This document shows, piece by piece, positions 43,226 to 50,650 of a DNA stretch of 64,000 bases. The position numbers were made by a program, and so were the translations under genes. The stretch spans positions 99,387 to 163,386 of the forward strand of contig QFQP01000012.1 in the NCBI GenBank assembly GCA_003243425.1. The letters are read 5' to 3'. The stretch's first letter is position 1, and each line of letters opens with the position of its first letter. The DNA comes from Archangium gephyra (GTDB taxonomy: Bacteria; Myxococcota; Myxococcia; Myxococcales; Myxococcaceae). The notes under the pieces are model-generated. The model did no database searches. It was not told where the DNA came from and saw only the letters and a list, made by a program, of their open reading frames with translations.

Positions 43226-44575
43226 ATGACGCCTCGTGCCGTACTCGTCGGTGTGCAGCTCCCCGGGATCTCCGACATCGACCACGAGGCAGACCTCGCG
43301 GAGCTCGGGCGGCTGGTTCACACGCTGGGCTTCGAAGTGGTCGGCACCGTCACCCAGAAGCGCGACGGGCTCTCGGCCGGCAGCATTCTCGGTGAAGGCA
43401 AGCTCAAGGAGCTGGCGAAGCTCACCGGCGGCAGCGGCGTGATTCCCAGCGGCGCGACGAAGCAGAAGTCGAAGGCGCGCGAGAAGTGGGAAGAGCAAGA
43501 CGAAGAAGAAGCGCCCGAAGAAGAGGAAGACGACGACGCCGCGCCAGAGAGAAGCGCGGAGCTCGCTTCCGTCGTGGTGGTCGACCACGAGCTCTCACCC
43601 AGCCAGTCACGCAACCTCGAGCGCGCGACCGGCGCCGAAGTGCTCGACCGCACGGGCGTCATCGTCGACATCTTTCATCGTCACGCGAAGAGCCGTGAAG
43701 CGCGCATGCAGGTCGAGATCGCGCGCCTCAACTACGTCGCGCCGCGCATGCGTGAGACCGGTGGCGGCAAGGAACGCCAGCAGGGCCGCGGCGCCGGTGA
43801 GTCGCAGCTCGAGCTCGACCGTCGGAAGATCCGCGACCGCATCGCCGAGCTGAAGGCGGGGCTGGCGGCGATTCAGGCAGATCAGGATCAACGTCGCTAC
43901 GCGCGCAAAGATCAGCTCCGCGTGGCGCTCGTCGGCTACACGAACGCCGGCAAGTCGTCGTTGATGCGAGCGCTGACCGGCAGCGAGGTCTACGTGGCCG
44001 ACCGCCTGTTCGCGACGCTCGACACCACGGTGCGCGCGCTGCAGCCCGAGTCGCGACCGCGCATTCTGGTGAGCGACACCGTGGGCTTCATCAAGAAGCT
44101 GCCGCACGACCTCGTGGCGTCGTTCAAGTCGACGCTCGACGAGGCGCTCGAAGCCTCGCTGCTGCTCTACGTGGTCGACTCGTCGGACCCCACGTGTGAA
44201 GCACAGCTCGAGGTGACCATGGGCGTGCTGCGGGAAATCGGCGCCGAGTCGGTGCCGCACCTGCTGCTGCTCAACAAGTCCGACCGGCTCGACCCGCAGC
44301 GCCGCGCCGAGCTGCTGGCCCGCTACCCGGGCGCCATCACCCTGTCGGCGCACGCGCCGGCTGACGTGGCGATGCTGCGTGGCCTCATCATCGAGCACTT
44401 CGAGAAGTCGATGGTCGAGCTCACGCTGGTGCTGCCGTACAGCAAGCAAGCGCTCGTCGCGCAGGTGTACGAGAACGCGCGCGTGGTGTCGGAGACGTTC
44501 GATGAGAATGGACGCACGCTGGTGCTTCGCGCGCTGCCAGCGGCGGCAGAGAAACTCGCGCGACTCAACGAGTGA
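43226..44575 (+). CDS. hflX: ribosome-associated GTPase HflX
   Basis: A 449-residue HflX GTPase. The N-terminal domain (1-190) has LGFEVVGTVTQKRDGLSAGS, FHRHAKSREARMQVEIARLN and the Gly-rich linker MRETGGGKERQQGRGAG; the GTPase has G1 GYTNAGKSS, G2 FATLDTT, G3 DTVGFIKKLP and G4 NKSD. HflX splits stalled or heat-damaged 70S ribosomes. An acidic insertion (EEQDEEEAPEEEEDDDAAPE) interrupts the N-terminal domain near residue 100, which most homologues lack. I chose the ATG at 43226 because it gives the normal family start. Confidence 0.95.
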   Translation: MTPRAVLVGVQLPGISDIDHEADLAELGRLVHTLGFEVVGTVTQKRDGLSAGSILGEGKLKELAKLTGGSGVIPSGATKQKSKAREKWEEQDEEEAPEEEEDDDAAPERSAELASVVVVDHELSPSQSRNLERATGAEVLDRTGVIVDIFHRHAKSREARMQVEIARLNYVAPRMRETGGGKERQQGRGAGESQLELDRRKIRDRIAELKAGLAAIQADQDQRRYARKDQLRVALVGYTNAGKSSLMRALTGSEVYVADRLFATLDTTVRALQPESRPRILVSDTVGFIKKLPHDLVASFKSTLDEALEASLLLYVVDSSDPTCEAQLEVTMGVLREIGAESVPHLLLLNKSDRLDPQRRAELLARYPGAITLSAHAPADVAMLRGLIIEHFEKSMVELTLVLPYSKQALVAQVYENARVVSETFDENGRTLVLRALPAAAEKLARLNE

Positions 44576-44579
44576 AGCC

Positions 44580-45200
44580 ATGACCACGGAACTCACGCTC
44601 TACGTCGACTCGAAGTTCATCAGCCCCTGGGCGCTCACCGCGTTCGTGGCGCTCGAAGAGAAGCAGCTGCCGTACGCGCTCGAGCTGCGCGACCTCGACA
44701 AGAAGGAGACGTTTCTTCCCGACTTCGGCGCGCGCACGCAGCGGGTGCCGGCGTTGAAGCGCGGCGACTTCTGGCTCGCGGAGTCGACGGCCATCGCCGA
44801 GTACCTCGCGGAGAACTTCCCCTTCCCGAAGCACCCGCGGCTGTTCCCCGAAAACCTCGACCAGCGCGGCACCTGCCGTGAGCTTCAGGCGTGGGTTCGC
44901 TCCGACTTGATGCCGCTGCGACAGGAGCGGCCGACGACGACGCTGTGGGGCCCGCGCGCCACGACGCCGTTGAGTGAGGCGGCGAAGGCCGCTGCGATGC
45001 GGCTCATCAACGTGTTGGCGCCGCTCATTGGCGAGCGCACGACGTTGTTCGACGCGTGGTGCATCGCCGACGTCGACGTGGCGGTGATGCTGCAGCGCCT
45101 GAACCTCAACGGCGACGAGCTGCCCGTGAACCTCAAGCGCTACGCGGAGGCGAACTGGAATCGGCCGTCGGTCGCGAAGTGGAACGCGATGCAGCGCTGA
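44580..45200 (+). CDS. glutathione S-transferase family protein (YfcF-like)
   Basis: A 206-residue GST. The N-terminal thioredoxin-like half has LYVDSKFISPWALTAFVALE, with Ser in the FISPW motif as likely catalytic residue, RVPALKRGDFWLAESTAIAE with the cis-Pro and the ES glutathione-binding pair, and YLAENFP. The C-terminal half is helical (ELQAWVRSDLMPLRQERPTT, FDAWCIADVDVAVMLQRL). This pattern resembles E. coli YfcF. It starts 4 bp after hflX. Its TGA and the stop of the convergent gene form one TGATCA at 45198-45203. Confidence 0.88.
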   Translation: MTTELTLYVDSKFISPWALTAFVALEEKQLPYALELRDLDKKETFLPDFGARTQRVPALKRGDFWLAESTAIAEYLAENFPFPKHPRLFPENLDQRGTCRELQAWVRSDLMPLRQERPTTTLWGPRATTPLSEAAKAAAMRLINVLAPLIGERTTLFDAWCIADVDVAVMLQRLNLNGDELPVNLKRYAEANWNRPSVAKWNAMQR

Positions 45201-45938
45201 TCAATTCGTCCACACCTGGCGGCGGGTGACGAAGTTGAACTCGTCACCATCGTCGTGCGCGTCGTGGCACTCGACCGTGGCCGGCGCGCCGCCGCTCCAC
45301 CCGGTGGTGCAGACCGTGAGCTGAATTTCAGGCCCCAGCCGCATCGTGTGTTCCGAGCGCAAGAAGGTCGCAAAGCCGGTGTTGCGCCCGTCTTCGTCGA
45401 AGGTGAACACGCGCCACTCGTCGTCGTGAAACTGCGCGCCCGAACCCTGGTCGTGGAACAGCGCCGCGGTGATGCGCCCCTCACCGTCGCGACGGAGGCG
45501 CACGGGGTGTGACGTCTGCACCTGCTTCGTCGGCGGCCCATCGTCACAGCACGAGGCGCTCTCCATGCGGTGGCTGACGACCTTCGCCCCGGGGTTGGGC
45601 GTCAGACCAAGCTCCCGAACGTGCGTGAACGGCACCGGCGAGCCTTCACGGCCGAGGTTCTGGTCAGCGAGGTCGGGCTTCTTCTGCGTCGAGAGCTCGG
45701 CCAGCGTGGCGAACACGGCGCGATGCGCTTGAGACCACGCGGCCATCGACGCGTGCTTCGACCTGGCGAACGCCGAGAGCGAGGCGAACGCCGGCAACAC
45801 CTTGCCGCCGGTGCTCTTTTCGAGGTTCGGTTTGCGGCTGTAGAGGGCGGTGACGACCGGAGCGTCGACGGCCTTCTTCCAATGCGGAAGGCCAGCGTCA
45901 GGTGCTGCGGTGAGCAACACCAGGAGCGCGAAGGTCAC
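45201..45938 (-). CDS. secreted hypothetical protein, 245 residues
   Basis: A signal peptide (MTFALLVLLTAAPDAG) precedes a soluble mature domain with paired cysteines (ASCCDDGP, TVCTTGW, VECHDAHDDGDEF). No family recognised; it is probably periplasmic or outer-membrane associated. The GTG start overlaps the stop of the upstream PTS IIB gene by four bases (GTGA), so they are one transcript. The stop is the right half of the TGATCA shared with the GST gene. Confidence 0.7.
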   Translation of the reverse strand: MTFALLVLLTAAPDAGLPHWKKAVDAPVVTALYSRKPNLEKSTGGKVLPAFASLSAFARSKHASMAAWSQAHRAVFATLAELSTQKKPDLADQNLGREGSPVPFTHVRELGLTPNPGAKVVSHRMESASCCDDGPPTKQVQTSHPVRLRRDGEGRITAALFHDQGSGAQFHDDEWRVFTFDEDGRNTGFATFLRSEHTMRLGPEIQLTVCTTGWSGGAPATVECHDAHDDGDEFNFVTRRQVWTN

Positions 45939-46393
45939 TGCGGAAGGGCCTGCGACGCTTCGGTGGGAACGGCCTGCACCTGGACGTTCATGCCGCCGCG
46001 GGCGAGCTGCCAGAGCGCCTGCTGATCAGCGTCGTCGAGGAACACCGAGCGCGACACCGCCACCCGGCCGGGGCCGGCGTGCACGTTGCCGAGGTTCAAC
46101 GTTCCGTCGGGCAGACCATGTTCACGTGCGGCGACCGCAGCCTTCACGTCACGGAACAACACCAGCGTGCGCACTTTGTCGGCCGCCAGCGCGCGGAAGT
46201 CGAGCTTGTCGACGGGCGCCAGCACCACTTCGACTTCCGGGGGCACCGCCATCTCGTAGGCCACGCGCGCGAGGTCGTCGTGGGCCGCGGTCTCGTCGGC
46301 CACCACCACGCGGTCAATCTTGAGGAAGGGCAGCCAGGCCTCGATGACCTGACCGTGAATCAACCGGCTGTCGATACGACTCAAGGAAATCAC
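45935..46393 (-). CDS. PTS mannose/sorbose-family EIIB-like protein
   Basis: A 152-residue protein. SLSRIDSRLIHGQVIEAWLP is the conserved N-terminus of mannose-family EIIB with the phospho-accepting His at about residue 13. RVVVADETAAHDDLARVAYE, VRTLVLFRDVKAAV and LNLGNVHAGPGRVAVSRSVF complete the fold. No EIIA, EIIC or EIID gene is nearby, so it more likely belongs to a regulatory PTS chain, as proposed for orphan mannose-type components in proteobacteria lacking full sugar PTS. GTG start with GGGAG upstream. Confidence 0.88.
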   Translation of the reverse strand: MISLSRIDSRLIHGQVIEAWLPFLKIDRVVVADETAAHDDLARVAYEMAVPPEVEVVLAPVDKLDFRALAADKVRTLVLFRDVKAAVAAREHGLPDGTLNLGNVHAGPGRVAVSRSVFLDDADQQALWQLARGGMNVQVQAVPTEASQALPQ

Positions 46394-46506
46394 GGCTGAC
46401 TCCCAACTACGTACGTCGGCCCCGAAAGGGTGCTTCTTCCGTGCTTCATCGGAACGCTTAGCTCCATGGTTGCTTCCGGGCATGCGAAAAAGCGCACCTG
46501 CCCGGC

Positions 46507-47343
46507 ATGACGGCCCGAACGTTCGACTCGAATTTTGGCACCGGCTTTCTCGTCACCGTTCCGGACGGGCCCGGGGTGTACGAGTGGCTCGATGAACAGG
46601 GCCAGACGCTCTACGTCGGCAAGGCCGCGAACCTGCGAAAGCGGCTGGCGCAGTACCGGCTCGCGGGTGCGAGAAAGAAGGTCGAGAAGAAGCGCGCGCA
46701 GCTGGTGAAGCTGGCGACGTCAGTGCGGTTTCGCGCGACGGAAGACGAGCTGGCGGCGCTGCTGCTCGAGAACGAGCTGATTCAGGCGCTCAAGCCGCCG
46801 CACAACGTGTCGGGCGCGTTCTCGTTCATGTACCCGTGCCTGGGCGTGCGCCGCGTCGAGAAAGACGTGGAGCTGTGCTGCACGTCTTTGCCCGATGCGC
46901 TGCCGGGCTTCGAATTCGCCGGCGCGTTCCGTTCGAAGGCGGTGACGCGCGCGGCCTTCGACGCGCTGGTCGAGCTGCTGGAGCACGTCGGTCACCTCGA
47001 GCCCGCGAAGAAGGGCGTGGTGTGGCCGAAGTACACGCGCGTGGTGCGCTTCAGACGTCTCGATGCGTCGTGGACGAAGGACCTGCTGGCGTGGTGGCGA
47101 GGTCAGTCGCGCACGTTCGTGTCGCGCCTGGTCATCGAGCTCGCGGGCAAGCAGGCGGCGCGGCGACACGTCGACGACACGAAGGAGCTGCTCGCGGTGC
47201 TCAAACAGTTTCACGAGGAAGAATGTCTGCCGCTCCGTGAGGTGTTGAGTCGTCTCGGCCGCGAGAACGACGTGTTCCTCGCGCAGGCCGAACGTGACCG
47301 GGCGTTTCTTTCAGCGAAGCAGCCGCGCGAGCCAGCGCGCTGA
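46507..47343 (+). CDS. GIY-YIG endonuclease domain protein (UvrC N-terminal/Cho-like)
   Basis: A 278-residue protein. Residues 18-98 are a GIY-YIG nuclease: PGVYEWLDEQGQTLYVGKAA is the GIY...YVG core, NLRKRLAQY holds the conserved Arg, and ENELIQALKPPHN has the metal-binding Glu and terminal Asn. The remainder resembles the UvrC N-terminal half (DELAALLLENELI, then VVRFRRLDA) without the second nuclease domain, like E. coli Cho. It may make the 3' incision in nucleotide excision repair. Its last 33 bases overlap the convergent gene. Confidence 0.85.
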   Translation: MTARTFDSNFGTGFLVTVPDGPGVYEWLDEQGQTLYVGKAANLRKRLAQYRLAGARKKVEKKRAQLVKLATSVRFRATEDELAALLLENELIQALKPPHNVSGAFSFMYPCLGVRRVEKDVELCCTSLPDALPGFEFAGAFRSKAVTRAAFDALVELLEHVGHLEPAKKGVVWPKYTRVVRFRRLDASWTKDLLAWWRGQSRTFVSRLVIELAGKQAARRHVDDTKELLAVLKQFHEEECLPLREVLSRLGRENDVFLAQAERDRAFLSAKQPREPAR

Positions 47344-48231
47344 AGTTCGCAACGACGCCGCGCCCCAGCGTTGCGTGCGGCCGAGGGTGACCGGCGCCGA
47401 CCAGTCGAAGTCGCGCAGCCGCGGCAACCAGTCGCGCTCTACCGTGCCTTCGAGGCTGAACACCGCGACCTCACGCACCGCCTGCGCAGCCACGCGGAGG
47501 TCGCGCTCGAATTCGTTCCACGTGAGCTTCGGCAGCGGATCGATGCCCCCGCCGGTGCTGCCGACGGCAATCGCGCGCGCGTCGGGCGACCAGCTCTTCA
47601 GCAGCCCGGCCCCGAGAGGCCCCAGCAGGCTCGAGTACGCCATCACCACTTCGCTCTGCACCGGCACGTCGAGCGACGACGAGAAGCGCTGGAAGAAGTG
47701 ACTGCCGGCAAGCCTGTCTTCGAGCAGCAGGGGAAACTGGTAGCTCTCGACGTTCACGCCTTCCCTCGACAGCCGGCTGATCAATTCGCCGTAGTGCTTC
47801 ACCGCTGCTTCGCGCCTTGAACGGTTTCGCGAGCGCCCCGCCCAGTGACGCAGCGCCGACGCCGGTGACTTGAACAAGGTGTCGAGCTCGCGAATGTCGG
47901 GCTCGAAGTCGAACCCCAGGCGCTCGAAGCGAAGTGAATGCCTCTCACGCCAGCGCAGGAATTCGTCGACGCGCGCGGTGACTTCAGCGCCGTTGTCGTG
48001 GGTGGCGAAGTAGCCGTGCTCGCGCGGCAGCAACAACCACGCGCTCACCTTCACGCCGTCGTCGCGCAGCGTCTTCACCGCGTTCGCGCGCGCGTCGCTC
48101 AAGTCGCGCAGGCCGATGGTGACCACGGCGTTCAACTCACGCAGCTCGCGACGAACATCGTCACGCGCGACAAGGCCGGTGAGCTCCGAAGGTTCCTGCT
48201 CGTTGAAGAAGGAGAGGCGCGACGGCTTCAT
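47311..48231 (-). CDS. TIM-barrel-like hypothetical protein beside the graspetide ligase
   Basis: A 306-residue soluble protein without signal peptide. The alternation of strands and helices (AVVTIGLRDLSDARANAVKT, VKVSAWLLLPRE, LRFERLGFDFEPDIRELDTL, GVNVESYQFPLLLEDRLAGS, EVVMAYSSLLGPLGAG) suggests a (beta/alpha)8 barrel with acidic residues at strand ends, as in glycoside-hydrolase-like or peptidase-like enzymes. Its start directly abuts the stop of the ATP-grasp gene, so the two are co-expressed and it may be part of the graspetide pathway. No named family recognised. Confidence 0.7.
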   Translation of the reverse strand: MKPSRLSFFNEQEPSELTGLVARDDVRRELRELNAVVTIGLRDLSDARANAVKTLRDDGVKVSAWLLLPREHGYFATHDNGAEVTARVDEFLRWRERHSLRFERLGFDFEPDIRELDTLFKSPASALRHWAGRSRNRSRREAAVKHYGELISRLSREGVNVESYQFPLLLEDRLAGSHFFQRFSSSLDVPVQSEVVMAYSSLLGPLGAGLLKSWSPDARAIAVGSTGGGIDPLPKLTWNEFERDLRVAAQAVREVAVFSLEGTVERDWLPRLRDFDWSAPVTLGRTQRWGAASLRTSARWLARLLR

Positions 48232-49182
48232 TCAGAAGGTGCGTGTACCGACGACCAGCTCCGCGACCGCCCGGCTGATGGGGTGACCCAGCTTCCATTC
48301 CACGTCGAGGTAGATGGGCGAGCTGTTCAGCTCGAGGAACACCCAGCGGCCGTCGGGCGAACGCTTGATGTCGATGCCGGCGAAGGCCAGACCGCACAGC
48401 CGCGCGGCCTTGCGACATTGCTCGATGACCGCGTCCGGTAACGTCACCTCTTCGTAGGTGGCCTGACCGCCCGAATAGAAAGGGTCGTCGCGGAAATCGA
48501 GGTGCTGCTCGGGGGTCCGAATCGCAACGCACGAGACGACGTCGTTGCCGGCGAGCATCACGCGCAGGTCGTCACCGCCGATGGTCTCCTGAAAGATGAC
48601 CGGTGACGCCCTGACGTCTTCCAGCCGTTCGAGCGCTTCGCCTTCGAGCCGCTGCGTGATGGCGCCACCCATCACCGGCTTGAAGATGACGTCACCGACC
48701 TGCTGCTTGAAGGCGCGAATGGCCACCGGGTCGTTGCTGATCAGCGTCTTCGGCACCGTCGCGCCCACCGAGCGCAAGGCATCGAGCTGAAACGGCTTGT
48801 ACTGGAGCACGCTGGCGGCATGCGGCGGGTTCACCAGGCGAACGCCGCGCTGCTGCAGCGAGAGCAGCCACGCCACGTAGAACGACGCGCGCTCACGGTC
48901 GTGCATGTAGCGGACGAACCAGTCGTCGTAGAGCACCACGTCACCGTTGGCGTCTTCCATCGACGGCGCGTACGGCGCGGGGATCGAGCGCAGGTAGAAG
49001 CCTTCGAGCTCCGTGGTGTCGAGCCCGCGGTAGATGAACTTCCCGTCGAGGTTCGAGAGCGGGAGCCCCTCGCTGAGCGCATCTGCGCGGATCAACACGT
49101 CTTCTGCGCCGAGCGCGCGGAGCTCCTTCGCGACCGCATGGACCTGCGGATCATCGTCAGTACCGAAGATGCCAACTTTCAT
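48232..49182 (-). CDS. ATP-grasp ligase, probable graspetide (omega-ester peptide) macrocyclase
   Basis: A 316-residue ATP-grasp enzyme of RimK/MdnC/PsnB type. N-terminal domain MKVGIFGTDDDPQVHAVAKE; YLRSIPAPYAPSM and DRERASFYVAWLLSLQ match the region conserved in peptide-maturing members. ATP-binding lysines lie in LQYKPFQL and DVIFKPVMGG, VIFQETIGGDDLRVML is the hinge, and FAGIDIKRSPDGRWVFLELN carries the metal-binding D, E and N. It is head-to-head with the repeat precursor at 49261, which makes side-chain ester (or amide) cross-linking of that peptide its likely task. AGGAG six bases before ATG. Confidence 0.88.
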   Translation of the reverse strand: MKVGIFGTDDDPQVHAVAKELRALGAEDVLIRADALSEGLPLSNLDGKFIYRGLDTTELEGFYLRSIPAPYAPSMEDANGDVVLYDDWFVRYMHDRERASFYVAWLLSLQQRGVRLVNPPHAASVLQYKPFQLDALRSVGATVPKTLISNDPVAIRAFKQQVGDVIFKPVMGGAITQRLEGEALERLEDVRASPVIFQETIGGDDLRVMLAGNDVVSCVAIRTPEQHLDFRDDPFYSGGQATYEEVTLPDAVIEQCRKAARLCGLAFAGIDIKRSPDGRWVFLELNSSPIYLDVEWKLGHPISRAVAELVVGTRTF

Positions 49183-49219
49183 GACAGCTCCTGTGGGGCA
49201 ACCTGCGAGTCAACGGGGC

Positions 49220-49225
49220 GATAAT
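49220..49225 (+). promoter_or_regulatory. possible -10 box for the graspetide precursor
   Basis: GATAAT lies 35 bp upstream of the precursor ATG in an otherwise GC-rich 78-bp divergent gap. No convincing -35 was found at the usual distance. The precursor has a strong ribosome site, GGGAGG, ten bases before its ATG. Confidence 0.35.
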
Positions 49226-49260
49226 GTGCGGAAGCACTCATTCACAGGGAGGTTTTCGCG

Positions 49261-49827
49261 ATGAAGGTCCGCGGTCCGAAGAGCTTTGTGAAGTACGAGA
49301 CCCCGAAGGCTGAGAAGAAGAAGAAGCCCGAGGACAAGAAGGCCACCACGCTGGCGCTCGGTGAAGAGGGCGGCGGCGGCACCACCAAGGCGGTCGGTGA
49401 AGAAGGTGGCGTGACCAGGCCGGCGAAGGAAGGTGGCGCGACCACGCTGGCCGTCGGTGAGGAAGGTGGTTCGACCAAGCCCGGCAAGGAAGGCGGGGCG
49501 ACCACGCTGGCCGTCGGTGAAGAGGGCGGCGGCGGCACCACCAAGGCGGTCGGTGAAGAAGGTGGCGTGACGAAGCCCGCGAAGGAAGGTGGCGCGACCA
49601 CGTTGGCGGTCGGTGAAGAGACCGGCGGCATCAAGCCTCCGAAGCCGCCCGTGAAGCCTCCGCCCACGGTGACCACGATGGCGGTCGGTGAAGAAGGTCA
49701 GGGTGGTGGCAAGCCGCCAACCGTCACCACGATGGCCGTCGGCGAAGAAGGCAGCGGCCCCGTCAAGCCGCCGGACATCTTCACCACCATGGCGGTGGGT
49801 GAAGAGGGCGGTAGCGGGAACAAGTAA
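49261..49827 (+). CDS. graspetide precursor peptide with nine TTxxxxEE core modules
   Basis: A 188-residue peptide of extreme composition (Gly, Glu, Thr, Lys, Pro). A 28-residue Lys-rich leader (MKVRGPKSFVKYETPKAE...) precedes nine copies of TTxxxxEE at residues 29-36, 41-48, 61-68, 81-88, 93-100, 113-120, 138-145, 156-163 and 175-182. Variants are TTLALGEE (1), TTLAVGEE (3), TTKAVGEE (2) and TTMAVGEE (3). This is the core motif that plesiocin-type (group 2) graspetide ligases join through two Thr-Glu esters, giving a bicyclic hairpin per module. Spacers are GGVTxPxKEGGA or Pro-rich linkers. A 156-bp internal duplication is visible. The divergent ATP-grasp gene is the expected modifier. Confidence 0.88.
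   Translation: MKVRGPKSFVKYETPKAEKKKKPEDKKATTLALGEEGGGGTTKAVGEEGGVTRPAKEGGATTLAVGEEGGSTKPGKEGGATTLAVGEEGGGGTTKAVGEEGGVTKPAKEGGATTLAVGEETGGIKPPKPPVKPPPTVTTMAVGEEGQGGGKPPTVTTMAVGEEGSGPVKPPDIFTTMAVGEEGGSGNK
49396..49623 (+). repeat. internal 156-bp-period duplication in the precursor gene
   Basis: Codons for residues 41-68 and 93-120 are nearly the same at DNA level; both follow a GGCGGCGGCGGC run and encode TTKAVGEEGGVTxPAKEGGA followed by TTLAVGEE. The 52-codon offset spans three core modules, so module number seems to have grown by tandem duplication and could vary between strains. Confidence 0.75.
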
Positions 49828-49844
49828 GTCGAACGCAGTTCACG

Positions 49845-49882
49845 AGCCCCTCGGCGTGCCTTCACGGAGCCGAGGGGCTTTG
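49845..49882 (+). terminator. rho-independent terminator after the graspetide precursor
   Basis: AGCCCCTCGGC at 49845-49855 pairs without mismatch with GCCGAGGGGCT at 49869-49879; the loop is 13 bases and TTT follows. It separates the precursor from the O-methyltransferase gene. Confidence 0.85.
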
Positions 49883-49977
49883 TCGTGTCTGGAACCATGA
49901 GGGCTGCAAAAACACCGGGGGCCGGGCTTTTTGCATCTCTCGCGGCGCACCCTCGCGGTCGTGTGTAGAGAACGCGC

Positions 49978-50631
49978 ATGGCTGACAACGACTCCCGCGG
50001 CGGTCTCGTCTATTTCACGCGTGCGCTTCTCGATTGGACGACCGAGCTGCACGCGCCGCACGACGAGGCGCTGAAGTACGCGTTCGATGCCCCGGCGAAG
50101 AACGAGATGCCGGCGATTCAGCTCGCGCCATCGGAGGCGAAGTTGACCGAGCTGCTGCTGAGGCTCGCGGGCGCGAAGCGGGTGGTCGAGGTGGGCACGC
50201 TGGCTGGCTACTCGGCGGTGCGCCTGGCGCGGGCGCTGCCGGCTGACGGGCACGTGCACACCATCGAATACGACGCGCGCCATGCGGAGGTCGCGCGCGA
50301 CGTGCTGCGCACCGCGGGTGAAGAGAGGCGGGTCACGGTGCACGTCGGCGCCGGTGTCGACGTGCTGCCCACGCTCGAGAAGTTCGGCCCCTTCGACGCG
50401 ATGTTCATCGACGCCGACAAGGAGAACTACGACGCCTACGGGCGTTGGGCCGCGAAGCACCTCCGCACGGGCGGCCTGTTGATTGGCGACAACGTGTTCC
50501 TCTTTGGCGACCTGCTCGACGACACGCCGCGCGCGGCGGCGATGCGGCGGTTTCACGAAGAGGCGACGCAGCACTTCGACACGGTGACGATTCCCACGCC
50601 CGACGGCTTGTTGCTCGGCATCAAGCGCTGA
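49978..50631 (+). CDS. class I O-methyltransferase (CCoAOMT-like)
   Basis: A 217-residue SAM-dependent O-methyltransferase of family 3 (caffeoyl-CoA/catechol type): AIQLAPSEAKLTELLLRLAG, KRVVEVGTLAGYSAVRLARA as SAM motif I, IEYDARHAEVARDVL, FDAMFIDADKENYDAYGRW with the catalytic metal-binding Asp residues, and GLLIGDNVFLFGD with the third metal ligand. Members methylate phenolic or other hydroxyls using a divalent metal. It follows the graspetide precursor after a terminator and 95 bp, so a tailoring role is possible but not shown. The stop lies in a TGATCA. Confidence 0.88.
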   Translation: MADNDSRGGLVYFTRALLDWTTELHAPHDEALKYAFDAPAKNEMPAIQLAPSEAKLTELLLRLAGAKRVVEVGTLAGYSAVRLARALPADGHVHTIEYDARHAEVARDVLRTAGEERRVTVHVGAGVDVLPTLEKFGPFDAMFIDADKENYDAYGRWAAKHLRTGGLLIGDNVFLFGDLLDDTPRAAAMRRFHEEATQHFDTVTIPTPDGLLLGIKR

Positions 50632-50650
50632 TCACTGCTAGGCGACGCGC

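Noticed and set aside
49845..49882. Hairpin read as an attachment or recombination site near the graspetide gene
   Set aside because: Perfect stem plus T-run directly after a stop codon is explained by a terminator; no mobile genes are nearby.
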